From contig NOWV01000002.1 of the NCBI GenBank assembly GCA_003344405.1, positions 930,001 to 994,000 of the forward strand: a stretch of DNA of 64,000 nucleotides, read 5' to 3'. The notes under the pieces were generated by a model. The model had not been told where the DNA came from and did not search any database. It saw only the letters and a list, made by a program, of their open reading frames with translations. The position numbers and the translations under genes are program-made. Within the stretch, counting starts at the first letter, position 1. Each line of letters starts with the position of its first letter. Source of the DNA: Trichoplax sp. H2 (taxonomy: Eukaryota > Placozoa > Uniplacotomia > Trichoplacea). Of the stretch, positions 1 to 13,391 are shown in pieces.

Positions 1-1
1 C

Positions 2-1942
2 ATTGGTCAATCAGGTAGACCTGGTCTATCTATTTCTGGACCTATTGGTGAGATCGGAGAAGTAGGTATTCCAGGTATTAATGGAACTAGTGGAGATGTT
101 GGAGAGATCGGTGATCAAGGCCCTATAGGGAGAAGAGGAGATTCAGGGCTAAAAGGCATGACAGGAGAGCAAGGACAAGCTGGAGAGGTCGGAATAAGAG
201 GTGATAATGGCACAATTGGAGATGTAGGAGAGGCTGGCTTGCTATTTCGTAATTTGTCTGAAGTCGATTATACAATAAAAGGAGAACAAGGTGATCAAGG
301 TTATCAAGGAATGATTGGTGATCAAGGAGTCCAAGGTGATATTGGTCCACGCGGTCTAATAGGTTATAAAGGTGATCAAGGTGGAAGCATTGATGGTGAC
401 ATAGGGCGCAAAGGTTTAGCTAATTTAGTTAAAGGTGTACTGGGTGATGTTGGCAGTCTAGGATTATCTGGTGAAAAGGGGTTGGTCGGCATTTTAGGTT
501 TTAAGGGCTTTCCAGGTGATCAAGGACCAAGTCGATCTTTTGCTGATGCTGGATTCCTCTTAACGGTCCATAGTCAAACTGATCAAATACCTGATTGTCC
601 TGGCAATCGAACTCGATTATGGATAGGATATAGTTTTCTAAGTATGACGGGTAAAAGCAAACACAGTGGACAAGATTTAAGTTCAGCTGGTTCTTGTTTA
701 AGAGCATTTTCGACGGATCCTTTCGCTTACTGTAATGGTAACAACCTCTGCCATCGAGGTGGCAATAGCATGGTTACCTATTGGTTATCAACATCGCTCA
801 CTCCAGCTATGATGACTCTGACTGGTCTTAACATTCGACCTTATATCAGCAGGTTGATGAAACTTTAAATACTGCATACATTAATCGAATTTATAAATTT
901 ATTAAGCTATTACTAACAAGGTTTTTCAGTTATTACTATAGTTACATGTTACAATATATCTATCGATAGTCGTTACCAATAATAAGAATAACTTAGTGTA
1001 TTCCACTTTGAATAAGTCATAAAGTGATTCGATAGTCAAGGTTTGACGTAGATTGTGAAATTGATGCAATTCAAGGATTTACGTCGGCAAGATTTCTGTA
1101 CGATGGAAGTATAGATGATGAAATTAACTAATTATAGTACAGTGCGATATTGATGTTATTATCGACAATTAACAACCTAATTAATAAGAATAAGAGTAAC
1201 AATTACATGAAAGAGATTTACATATATATCTTTCCCGTGGTTTACCATCAAGTTTTTAGTACTGTATTCGGTAATACTACAAATTTGATGATATAGCTAT
1301 GCCACCATGAATTTGATCAGTCTTTCTAATTTGTAGCATAATGATTAATTTCATGGTGGTTGATAAAGGTACATTAAATGTGTTTACTGCTGCAATATTA
1401 TTGAGCTCCAGGAGAAGCTAATTTTTATTTGATGTTTTGTTAAAATTTCAGATGCACTGTTTGTGAAGCTGAAGCAAATTCTATTGCACTCCATAGCCAG
1501 TCTCAAACTCCACCTTCCTGCCCAAGTGGCTATGAATTGTTGTGGCAGGGCTACAGCTACTGGATGGTAAGATAATTAGTTGATAATGCTTCGATTTGAT
1601 CATGATTTGGTAATTGAGTGAATTGTTCCTGTACGTAATTTGCATGTGATTTGATATATTGCATTTTAATTGCAGCATACCGGTCAAGGAAAATCTGTAG
1701 CAGGCCAAGACCTCTCTTCTCCTGGTTCTTGCTTAAGACGGTTCCAGTCAATGCCATTTATTGAGTGTGATGGTCCTTCTGGTAGCTGTTTCTTTTACAG
1801 CAATTCTAAGAGCTTTTGGGTTACAGCAGTCAATGTTACCGATCAATTTGAGCCGCCGACTGCTACTGTACTCAATTTTAACGATAACCCTCAATCTTAT
1901 ATCAGTAGATGCAGTGTTTGTTTAAGGAAATTTACGACCTAG
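2..1942 (+). CDS. Type IV collagen alpha chain, C-terminal part (Gly-X-Y helix plus NC1), 5'-partial
   Basis: Secreted basement-membrane collagen; the NC1 domain drives trimer and network assembly. Exons 2-852, 1452-1566 and 1676-1942 join in phase with GT-AG borders, and the stop is TAG at 1940-1942. The first ~180 residues are Gly-X-Y repeats with a non-collagenous interruption (GLLFRNLSEVDYTIKG), as is usual for type IV chains. NC1 follows with two tandem C4 subdomains: FLLTVHSQTD, GYSFLSM, GQDLSSAGSCLRAF and IRPYISRCTVC in the first; ALHSQSQTPPSCPSG, SPGSCLRRF, PFIECDG and YISRCSVCLRKF in the second. The ISRC/TVC join across intron 1 (853-1451) supports that splice. The 5' part lies off the left edge. 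The gene is tail-to-tail with WRAP53. The second C4 lacks the Lys-Lys seen before PTP in human chains (here FEPPT). Family assignment is secure; the chain number is not assignable. Confidence 0.93.
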
Positions 1943-2797
1943 ATACATCATTCAATTCAATTATCGTATTTAAATAATGTTATTAATACGCATTCAATTT
2001 GTCCGCTCCACTCGTTAGCAGACCAGTTCATTTATTATTGATAAATTTTCTCCTATTAAAGTAAAAAATGCCATTACAGATGACTCAAATAGGCTATTAT
2101 TACTAGCTGAATTTCTAACGTAGAATTGATATTTTCTAATAGTAAGGCGTGGAATTATATTAAAAAAATTCCAAAGTAATTTCGCAATTTTTCTGTCAAT
2201 TAATCAATTATTCAATTGTTAAAGACTCCTTGGTACGGATTTATGATGAAAAACATAAATAAAACTTTCAATTTTTTATGTATCTAACGATAGATAATAT
2301 CATATGTCAGTAATTATTAATGGGAGTATGCAGACATAACGTGATCGTACTATATATAGATTGCATTGCTACCTACTAAGGTTATTGATATAAGTACCCT
2401 CCATAGCCTAATATGCCAGTAAGTATTAGAACTAAATCCAGCTTGGAAGCGCAGTAGATATTTACATCAATTGATATCTTATTAATAAAAAAATTCATTT
2501 AATATCCAAAATGTAGCTTGTGAGGATAATTTAAAAGTATCCAGGACAGGTTAGGTGTTAATAAAGGCTAATATCCATTTAATAATATACGGCAATTATT
2601 TTTTACCAGTTACAGTAGCTGGAGAAAAGGAACGTAACTATACAGTACGTGTTAATCAAAATATCATGTTCAATGCTTAATGATTATACAAACAGACCAC
2701 AAAAATTCTTCTGAAGTATTTGAAAAATATTTTATGGCATTGAAAACTTTCGTGCTGTAACTAATTTTAACTGTATGTATACAAATTTTTTCATTCT
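1943..2797. other. Tail-to-tail spacer between collagen IV and WRAP53
   Basis: AT-rich 3' flank shared by two convergent genes. I see no open frame, repeat family or RNA signature in it; it probably holds both 3' UTRs. Confidence 0.6.
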
Positions 2798-5501
2798 TTA
2801 CGCCGTACTATTACGCGATAGCAAAGACCAAAGTTTTACAGAAGATTCTGTCATTATGTGCTCTTCAGGATCCTGATCAACGTCATTATCATTATCATAA
2901 TTACGACCGGGCGTAACAAATAAACGTTGACCACATGATGAAGCAAGGAGAGGTAAGGTTGGATGAAAGCTAAACATACGAATATAATCAATCGAGCGTT
3001 AACACATCACAATTGATCGAATTGAATGGGGCATATTGTTTAAAGCATAGAATCGGTTCAATGAATACACTTTCTATATAATTTCTCACCTAACACCATT
3101 TACGGCATCACGATGGGCAACAAATTGTAGTAACGAAGGTAATGGAGAATCCTTTTCATCATTTTGTGCTGATAACGTTGTATCCCAGATGTTGATTGTA
3201 CCATCTTGGTTGCCGGATGATAAATATCTTCCTGACCTAATTGGTAATAGAAACAATTTCTACAATTAATAGGACACATAACTTTATTATTATACCACGA
3301 CGACAAGCTTACGGATCTAGATCAAAATAAATTCGTTGATTAGTTAAAACTTGTCTTGTCATAGAGCAAAGCACAACACCAGGTTGTCTAAGATCCCAAC
3401 ATAAAATTTCACTGTCCTGTACAAAAATTTGTAATAAATATGACGTTATCAAAAGAATAACAGTGATGATGACTTCGTCTATACTACACTTTGAAATGAT
3501 GTGCATAATTAGTTAAACCTTTCTTCCGCCAGTGAAGAGCCGATTTCCGTCAAGAGAAAATTGTAAATGAGTAATTCCCCCATGATGGCCCTTCAATTGA
3601 AAACATAGATAGCCGCTGGGTTCTTCATAAATGCCAACTAATGATAATATGACATACTAGTCTTAGTCGAAGCATTTTAAAATGTTATGTAATACATTAA
3701 GAGTTAATATTTTATGTCTTATAATACATTGCAATATAAAATAACCTGATCGAGAATATGAGCCAACAGCATATAAATCTGTATGGTAAGGGTTCATCGC
3801 TATACATGATATAATCCCACTTTGTCCTTCCTTATTAACTATGCAGACATAAGGCGAAAGGATTAATCCAACTTTTAAACTATTGTGATAGATTAGTTAT
3901 CAATTGTCTTAGTATTCTTTACCGAAAGTTGGTCTATTTTCAAAATCGCGACCCGGCCTTGAAGTATGGAATACACGAACGGATTTTTTACTACCGCAAT
4001 AAATTAAATCACCATTTAAGCTAAAGGCCAAGCTATGAGCAGGTGATAATTCATCCTATTTCATTAGCAAAGTTTATTAGCTAAAATTAATTGCAGTAAT
4101 TACTTAAATAGTGCTATCCTGCGTCAAGTTAGTCACAAAAGATTTCGTACCAAATGATTGAAACAGCTATAGGAGCATCTAATTTGGCCGGTATAAGCGT
4201 CCCACAAGTGTAAAGGATGATCTCGGCTTGTACTTAAGAAGCTAAAAAGATTAAGAATGTAGATCGAATATATCATCAAATTTCTGTATGAAGTATGTAT
4301 TGTTTATGCAGTAAATTAAAACGTAAAATGACCGCAAAAGAAAAAGTTTTAGATAGTAAATTTCATATACCAGCATGTAGCGGCATCATATGATGACATC
4401 TTGGGATACCAAGTATAATCATAGATAGTTTCTCCTTCTGCCATTCTCAATGCGCAAGTCTATCCAAAACATATAACAAATCTCCATTAATTCATTAATA
4501 TCATCATCAATCCATCTTTAAATGTATCGTTAGTTGGTGATATATTTTATTTACCAGATCAGGTAGTGTCAAACATGGTTGCTCGTAAGCCTCTAAAGGT
4601 AAGTCAAATACACGAAGGACATTATCATTCGCGTTGGTTAATAAACAGGAACCGTCAGGGGACCTGAAATGAATCATGTTATGATTAGACGAATGAACAG
4701 GATGATTGCATTGTTAGTTAAATATTACATAAAAAATGATTGCTTCCACATTGTTTAGTTACTTTGGCTGGTATAATACGTATATGCAGAGTAATTATAC
4801 AGTATTAGGGGCGTCATATTACCATTTGCAACCTTTGAGAAAATTTTCACTTCGGTTATGAAATTCAGAGTAATTGACACAAAATTCCAATGGAGTAGTG
4901 ACAAAATCGTAATTGATTAATGGTCTAGGAATAGGCAGAGATTGAGTAAATTCTTACGCATTATGTAGTCGAATAGACGTTTGTATTAAATAATGGTACA
5001 AATATCATTTCATAGTTGAGCATGAACCTAACTTTCACTTGAAATACAAAAAATTTTGCTTTTCACTAATCTACTAGCATATACTCCACGTACATGATGT
5101 GGTCTTCGTTAGATTCCATGTTATCTTCGTTCAATTCCGTGTTATCTTCATTGGATTCCATGTTATCTTCGTTGGATTCCACGTTGTCTTCGTTGAATTT
5201 CATCTTATCTTCACCGCTGCCGTTATCATCCACCTTTGGCTGATTCTCGTTAGGTGAAATGGTCACTCTCTTGAGCTAGCGGAATTTGCTCAGTATCACA
5301 GGGTAAATCCGCATTGGAGGTTACAATGGTCATTGATTTATCAACGTTATCTTGCAAATCCATTTCTGGCGATTGTTTTAAATGAGAATTTGCATTAGCC
5401 AAATTGGTATGATCGTTTTGTGTATTATCGTCGTAATCTTGTAATAGAATGGATTGATCGATTTGTTTATTATTTACAGTTAGCGTACATTCCTCATCCA
5501 T
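2798..5501 (-). CDS. WRAP53: Telomerase Cajal body protein 1 (WD-repeat TCAB1/WRAP53)
   Basis: WD40 scaffold that binds CAB-box RNAs (scaRNAs and, in vertebrates, telomerase RNA) and delivers them to Cajal bodies. Twelve exons keep phase: 5501-5325, 5275-5094, 4924-4823, 4663-4555, 4459-4371, 4241-4151, 4055-3923, 3838-3746, 3637-3519, 3416-3313, 3236-3090, 2969-2798, about 505 aa (human 548). Family motifs in order: [121 protein letters not shown]. The acidic N-terminus is poorly conserved in the family and here carries a seven-residue NEDN repeat. The start (ATG 5499-5501) and the 49-bp first intron are my least certain choices: the frame upstream of 5501 has no ATG. Head-to-head with PEX1, 1.3 kb apart. 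Confidence 0.93.
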
Positions 5502-6847
5502 CTCTTGCTTATGGCTGTTATAATACTGTAACACTATACCAGTGCAATCCACTTTCGAAGCAAATGCAAGTTACTCCAATTTCGATATAGACACAGCCGA
5601 CAGTATCTTTAATATTGCATGACAATCTCAAGGGGTGTCCTTCGTAAACGTACGGATTTATTTACGCTCGAGTAAACACTTGGTCGTATACCAACAGTTA
5701 AAAATAGTAAAATTTTAGATTTTCGAAAAAAGTGGAAGTGATACCAATCTTGATGTTAATGAAGCAATAAGGATATCCTCAAAGTTGCATAACGATCCCA
5801 GCGGACGTCCTTTCCAAATGCAGAATATTTCCTTATATCACCATGGGCTGTTGTATGTACGTATGTACAGTGCTTTACCTTAATACTACTACGACAGTCA
5901 CACTATCTGGTTTTCGAGTGTAAAAATACCAATCTTGACGTTGTGCAACTCACAAAGTAGTAAAAATATCTTCAACGTTGCACAACCACCTCAAACGATA
6001 TCTTTTCCGAATGCAAGGCGTTTATTTATATTCTAAAACGTTGTACTAGACTATTATAATGACCAAAATAGCCGATATTTCAAATCAATCACAAGCTATA
6101 CCTTATCTGTAGACAAGGTAGCAAATGTATCTTCAGCGTTGCATAGCGACCTCAACGATCTTCATTCCAACTGCAAAAGATTGATTAGCGTAGCAATTGA
6201 TCAGCAGAACCTATCAGTCACCAGATTACCTTCTCAATAAATAATATATATTCTAGTTTAGCATAAAATGATCTTCCAAATGGAATCAGAGCGGTTTTCT
6301 CTTAGTAGTCCCTGGCTAACTTTGCTAATTTGGTCGATTTGCGAGCTGATGTGCAAAGTGGAAAGGCTTTTGCAAAATTGTATCCTAGCAGCCAGTAAAG
6401 CTGCTGAGCGTAGTTATGTGCTCACGCTATAGCTAACGTACAATACTACACTATACAGTACTGTTACAGACGTAGAATTTGTATCGTCAACGCAGTCCAC
6501 TTCTAGTATAGTATGTTGTACTGTAGTTTACAGTACAACTTTGTACTGTGCACTGTAGACTGGATGGAGTTTACTGAACCGATTTGGCTTCCAGGAGTTT
6601 TATACAGTACCGTATGCAGGGATGGAGCGTAAGCAAGACTGCAGACTCTAGCTATAACACTAGAAGGCATTTCATAAAATTGTTTGAACGACTGCGATTA
6701 ATCCAGCTCCGCCCTGGGCCACTAGCCATCGATGATTTAATTCAAGCTTGCACTCAATTTTAATTTACAATTAGTTAATATTATTAAGATTCCCCTGGAA
6801 TATTATTGGTTGTATTACAATCAACGTTAATCCATCCATCTTAAATC
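5502..6847. other. Divergent WRAP53/PEX1 spacer
   Basis: Spacer of 1.35 kb between two divergent genes, so both promoters should lie here. The left half holds a degenerate repeat (separate entry). Around 6450-6560 there is a cluster of short TACAGTAC/GTACTGT-type words. No open frame with coding character. Confidence 0.6.
5605..6190. repeat. Degenerate ~175-bp tandem repeat, about four units
   Basis: A core reading roughly CTTCAACGTTGCATAACGAC, then CTCAA and a pyrimidine-rich tail ending in AATGCA, recurs near 5611, 5781, 5971 and 6131, spaced about 160-190 bp. A second shared word, ATACCAATCTTGA(C/T)GTT, occurs near 5740 and 5930 in the preceding spacer. Copies are well diverged. Function unknown. 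Confidence 0.55.
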
Positions 6848-9800
6848 ATGCGAATTCTGAGCAATAGAGTAGTCATTGTCAAGGTTAATGCTTCGATGAA
6901 AACGACGTTCCTGGATTTACCTTCCAGTTGCAGAGATTACTTCAGCTCGCACTCCAAGGTATTGGCTGCAAGAGTGGCTTGCCTACAACTGTTTAACGTG
7001 GAGACAATTTTAGTTCTCTTTGCGCTAGATGACTTCATTCTTCTCCAATGGATATAAATTCTAATATACATTATAATATCCAGTTAGTAATAAGAATTCC
7101 ATTGGATTGGTAGATCAGCAGTTATAGCGATGATCCAAGGATAGAGAATTACGCACAGCTGGATCCACGGCTAATTCCGATAATTATAATTTTGTCCATG
7201 TAGCAACGATAGTCAACAATAGATACTCATCATACTAGCTTACTTTACTCTAATGGATCATAGCATACATTAAAATATTGAGTGAGTTGCAAAGATATCA
7301 TTAGATGAGCAGTATAATGATAGTCGCAATGATGATACTACGAATCTAGAATAGAGAATTCCGCAAAACTAATCTACGTGTACTTCCGATAATTTTGCCT
7401 CATGATTACTAGGGTAAAAACAACAATCGCGATGTACAATTGCTAATAAATCATTAATCATAGGTACTGGTTTTGAAAGCCGAATGGAATGATAGCTCAT
7501 TTGCTTACTTTACGTGGTCTGGTCAGTTTGTCAGGAAAAGCAAGAGATCCTTCGATTCAAATGACTACATCCAGATTAGCAGCCAATATGCTAATCAATT
7601 GGGTATTAAAGATGGGAATGAGGTAAATACTCGTACAGGGCTGCCCTTGAATAGCTATTATAAACGAATCTTAGCCGCCAAGTTTAAAATTGATTCATAT
7701 TTTGCTCGTATTCCTAACTGTATTATAACCCAAAGGTAAAAATATGTTTCTAATGTATTATACTGGTATTATTTATAGATTGTTATCAGCGAAATTGAAT
7801 CAATAGACAATTGTTCCAGTGCCTCCATAGAGCCTGCAACTAGCGATGATTGGGAAATTTTAGTAAGCTTATCTTTTTCCTTAATAAAGATCGATGCGTT
7901 ATGCGCTAGTCCTTTCCAGTGTGTGTAATTATGAATCATGAATCACATATTATTGACGATATAGGAACTAAATTCCCAGTATGTGGAATCAAATTTATTA
8001 AATCAAGTACGCGTCATTTGGCCTGGACAAATTATGCCCATGTGGATTCATGGTAAAGTTTGCGCTTTACTTAAGATAGGTAAGCCAATAGCATAGTTTA
8101 AGTATGAGTCAATAAAAATTCGTTTAAGCTATCGGAAATACCTACTTATTGTGAAATCAAACTATGTAATTCTAATATCTAATTTCTATTTAGTTGATGT
8201 CGAGCCAGCTGCATCATGCTTATTACTAGATAATTCTACCAAGTTAGTTGTTGCACCTAAATTGCGATCTAAATCATCATTGGCAAAAAATACGGCGAAT
8301 TTTGACTCTAAAGCATCGGATACAGGTAAAGATAACCAAAAATTAGGGTCGACTACTGAAAATGAAGAGAGTATCGGATTTTATGATCAGTTGTGGTCTA
8401 TGTTTTCCACATCACAATCAAGAAATAATATTGAAAACGAAGATAGCAACAATACTGGAGATAGCAGTAAATATAGTTTAGAATCGTTACAGCTATCAGG
8501 AATCGATAGGAAATTTAGAATTCAAGATGGTGATCTTTATGACGATCTTAGCAATATTTATTCTTCAAATCAATACACATTGGATGTGCATCCCTCTGAC
8601 ATGTTGAGCCTTTTACCATCTAGGCAACAATATGTCAGTAATAAAAACATCATGGTTGTCGTTGAGTGTGACAGCTTTAGCCTTAACAAAGATTCAAATG
8701 ATAATGGAAAAGGAAAGAGCAAGGACGAAGAAAAAGATTTAAAACCTTCCAAAGGTAGCAATCTTAGGAAAACTATAGTATATATTACTGCATGTGAAAA
8801 AAAGAATCTTGACAACGAAGATAGTTCGTTAGTACCAGTAAAAGAAAATCATATCAAAATGTCATCAATATTAAGAAGACAGCTGAACTGTAGTTTGGCA
8901 GCCTACGTGAAAGTGAAAAGTGTGACTGCTACAGAAGCAGTAAATGCAGCTATCATGACGATTATATTGCACCCTCTCGTAAAAATAGTATGTATCAATA
9001 GATGGTTCATGATATATCATTCTGATAGATAATGAAAAAGCGCCCTCATTTGCGTTCAAAATTTAGAATATCTGAATATAATAAATTATTTTATAGAACA
9101 CCAATTTACTACCAAATACTGAAATAATAAAGGCTTTCGCATCGTGGGTAAAAGAATGTTCCACTGGATTACCAATACCCGTGATTGACGGCTCACTACT
9201 ATCTTTTCCAGTTAAAATCAACGGCAAAAGTTAGTATTAAAAATCTCGTAATAGGAATGTGGTAACGATATCGTCTTGTTTATTAAGATAACTATGGATA
9301 TTTATTCCTATAATTTCTAGATAATAAAGTGGAAGTGGTATTACATATCGAAACTTTTTCTACCAGTATGCTCTTTTCTAGTTCCGGGTTGTTCTATTTT
9401 TTACTTTGTCCTCAAAGCCTAGAAAATGTAGATATTAGCGTCGGAGGTCTATATAACGACACTGATATCGCGAAAAGATATCCAATATGCAATTTAGAAA
9501 ATGTCGACTCATATCATCCTGAATGTCAATATTTTCAGCTAGGGTAATGCCAGTATTATTATCCACATTCTGTAATGACAAACTTTTAAAATATTTACTA
9601 AATCTTTTGTAGTGGCTTTGAAAATGAGCTTGAGATAGGAATACAACATTTACTGCTTGATTTGAACGGCGCCCAGGACATTGTGACAATTAATGATGGT
9701 GGTATCATAATCTATAGCAGTACTGGTGAAGCGTCAGGATGTGGAAGAACTGCTTTAGCTCATGGATTATGCCATCTAGCTAGTAAATGGCCCCTGCTAG

Positions 9801-12710
9801 CTCACATTCAAGCTATTCATTGCTTATCAATGCGAGGTATTTTATTCAATACGACGTATTAACCTTCTTGAATACTTTTTATTACAAGTAAAACGCAAAG
9901 TTTGTATAGTTAATCGTTTGAAATAATAAATTAGGTAAAAGGGTCGATCAAATTCGGCGATTGCTACAACAGACATTTAAACAAGCGGTATATCATCAAC
10001 CATCAGTTATTTTACTGGATGATATTGATTGCATTACGTCGTTGTCTCAAGATCCTGCATTGGAAGTTGGGGAAGATGCAACTTATAAGTTGAGGATTGC
10101 AGAAAGTAAGTATAATTTGATCATCCCTTTCATTGTTAAGTTTATGTAATTTACAGATTATAGATAACTGTCTGTTTATGCTATTTATAGCGATTTATGA
10201 AATCTGTAAAAAAACAATTTCCAAGAAGGATAGAATATCAGTTATTGCAACGTGTCGAAGCCTGGACGCATTACAACGAATTCCAAACTGGATTCATTTA
10301 TTTCGAACAACTATTGACATAAAACCTACTACGATAGTAAGAAGTGGAGAAAAGTTTATATGCATGAGTAACGGCAAAATTTTAACTTACATTTCTATTT
10401 TATTAAACTTTTGTTGCTAGGAGAGCCGAGCAAAAATTCTTGCTGCTATTCTAAAAAGGAGAAATATAATTTATGATGAAGACACAATTGATCTTAAGTA
10501 TAAATTTGAAGCTTCTATAATTTTGCATCGTACCATTATTTTCTTAACTAAATCACCATTTATGTAACCAACCATTAAATGCATTTAAAGTTTGTGGGCC
10601 TCTAAAACTCATGGATTTCTACCTGGAGACTTACTATCTTTAGTAGATCGAAGTCGCCATGCCGCTACTAACAGACACATCAAGAATAACTTAGCCACGA
10701 ATAATTCTTTGAACGTTTTCAACTGTGACATTGAGAAGGCTCTAGAAGGATATACACCTGCAGCCTTACGTGGTGCAAGCCTACATTCTCCGGGGGATTT
10801 ATCCTGGCAAGATATAGGAGGACTGAATGATATCAAGGCTGTCTTAGTAGAAACTCTACTTTGGCCATCAAGGGTTAGGATTTTTAAAACATACCGCTAG
10901 TATTTATACACGATTTGTTAAATAACGAATTTCACGTACTATTATAGTATCCAAAATTGTTTGCCAGTTGTCCTCTCCGTCTTCGTTCGGGAATTCTACT
11001 ATATGGACCCCCTGGTTGTGGTAAAACACTTCTTGCTGGGATTGTTGCAAAGGAATGCGGATTAAATTTCATAAGTATTAAGGTGTCTTACTGCTTTATA
11101 AAATTATGGATGGGTTGTAAATTTTTATTCCCGATATTAATCAAAAGAATATGCAATTTATGATTATTTAATCAAGGGTCCGGAAATACTTAATAAATAC
11201 ATTGGTGCTAGTGAGCAAGCTGTTCGAGATTTATTCGTGAGGTAATTTGACGTGTAAACTTGAAATGAGTTTGTGTCAAATAACTGACTAGTAATAACAA
11301 TCAATAGTTATAATCTAAGACTCGTTAAACCAATAATTTTCAAATTTTTAAATTTTTTTTAAAAGAGCTCAATCAGCCAAGCCATCCATTTTATTTTTTG
11401 ATGAATTTGACTCGATTGCACCCAGGTATGATTGCGAAATTAATAAACTATTTAGACATTACGAAAATTTAGTATTGTAACTTTAGTGCTGAAATTTGTT
11501 TATTACACGATTAAAATAGGCGAGGACATGATAGTACTGGTGTTACAGATCGAGTTGTCAACCAACTCCTCACTCAATTAGATGGAGTAGAAGGCTTGGA
11601 AGGTTACTTCATATCTGTACTTTCAATTAGTTAACCTTTGGTATAAACTAATAGAATTTATGCAATATTTTAATCATTTCTACTTTTTATTGTTATAGGT
11701 GTATATGTACTTGCTGCAACCAGTCGACCTGACTTAATCGATCCAGCACTTTTGCGCCCTGGCAGATTTGATAAGTGTTTAAGATGTGATTTGCCAACAA
11801 AGGTATCGTATCAGTCTTAATTTGTATAATACTAATATGTATAGCGAGAATGGAACTATTCCCTACTCATTTGGTATCATTTTTTATTAGCAAGAACGAG
11901 TTGAAATCTTGAAAGCGCTTTCACAAAAATTAACCTTATCAAAAGATGTTGACCTAGATGAAATTGCTGAAAGTTCTGAACATTTTAGTGGGGCTGATCT
12001 GAAGGGACTCTTATATAATGCTCAGATAACATCTATACATGAAAGCCAACAGTATTATACAAAGGTATCAAATACAGTCCAGGATTATCAACCCAATAAA
12101 TTTACAAATAAAGAAATACTACTCATACACGGTTTCAATGAGACTCCACGATCTCCAAATGATACCGAAATTAAAGAAATCAATGCAGCGGTATGAAATA
12201 AATTTTAGAAGGGCTTACTATACTGTATAGATAGACATCGCCGCTATTTGTTGATTTTATTTCATTTATGTTATTTGTCTTAACCTGTCAGTTGATGCCA
12301 TTAATGTCATCGAAGAGTAAAGGAGCAGACAATATGAAGCATAACTCATTACACCAACAAAGTAATCATTCGGATAAACGTGCAGTCACCATTGCTATTA
12401 CGAATGATCACTTAATACAAAGCGCTTCAGAAATGAATCCATCGGTTTCTGAATTTGAGCGCGCGAAATATATAAGGATGTAAGTATTGCTGCGATCCTC
12501 ATATAATTCAGGAATTACTTAGGACCCTGATTCTTATCTCATATTGGTTCGGTATGAATATCGAGATAGATAGAAATTTATTACATCACAGTTTACTAAC
12601 TCATTGCCAATTTCTGTAACTATAGATATGATAACTTTGTTAAGTCCCGTACTGGGCTATCGCAGTCATCCGATGAGGATACTAAGGGTAAACGTGTTAC
12701 GTTGAAGTAA
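6848..12710 (+). CDS. PEX1: Peroxisome biogenesis AAA+ ATPase PEX1
   Basis: Type II AAA+ ATPase that with PEX6 extracts the import receptor PEX5 from the peroxisome membrane. Twenty in-phase exons: 6848-6958, 7464-7622, 7779-7862, 7965-8079, 8194-8978, 9097-9229, 9321-9543, 9613-9836, 9935-10105, 10191-10336, 10421-10497, 10591-10873, 10948-11082, 11177-11241, 11366-11425, 11520-11602, 11699-11802, 11891-12190, 12292-12479, 12626-12710; about 1176 aa (human 1283). PEX1 N-domain motifs: [29 protein letters not shown]1 is near residues 540-720, with Walker A altered to GEASGCGRT (Arg582) but Walker [10 protein letters not shown] intact. D2 has GPPGCGKT (857-864), [45 protein letters not shown] and [18 protein letters not shown]. 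The C-terminus KRVTLK resembles the human end. Head-to-head with WRAP53, tail-to-tail with RPP38. Confidence 0.96.
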
Positions 12711-13391
12711 AGACTATTTCAAGGTATATGTGTAATAGCAATATTTAGATATGCTTGATTATTCTTATTTGTTGTATCAATTCTGACGAAAGCAAAATGG
12801 TGATTGAAAAGTATTGATAATAGTACTGTATACTGTAATCAAATTAATATGACCATATTTTTGAAGAAGATAGCATACAAGAAAATTTGGAATCAAAAAA
12901 TTGTGATAGTGGTAACATCTCTAACTAGAGCCAATGAATTTATTTTTTTTGATATCTGAACGTGAAATTAATATCAGATAAAAATTACTATACAAGCTAT
13001 TAATCTTATGATAGCATCAATAATTAACAATCAGAAATTGAAATTTTATACTGGTTCGAATCAGTTTCAATTCCTTTCGTGAAAATTAACTTATTAGCAA
13101 AATCCATCCAACATTGAAGAAATATTTATATCTTGTTACAAGATTTACTAATATTTTTAATAATGCCAGTTTTTACCGAGATTTGTGATGTAATGAATTG
13201 CGTAGATCGCAACGCATTTAATTCTGTGATTATATATAAGCTGATAAATACTGCATTAATGCCAATGAGAGGCTGAGAAAATTTATAAATGTGATTTTTA
13301 TATTCTTTGCCACTTTCCCTATAATCAATAAAATATGCGATGTACCATTTAAAATCAGATCGATTCCTGTAAAAATTTCTTGTAACTATGT
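12711..13391. other. Tail-to-tail spacer between PEX1 and RPP38
   Basis: AT-rich 680-bp 3' flank of two convergent genes. Nothing recognisable apart from likely 3' UTR sequence. Confidence 0.6.

Noticed and set aside
7623-7734. Read-through of PEX1 exon 2 to a second GT donor at 7735
   Set aside because: The extra residues do not resemble PEX1 and would leave a 44-bp intron; the donor at 7623 joins in phase and restores the family spacing.
13050-13080. tRNA B-box-like GGTTCGAATCA
   Set aside because: Flanks do not form a T-arm stem and no A box or acceptor stem could be found at tRNA distance.
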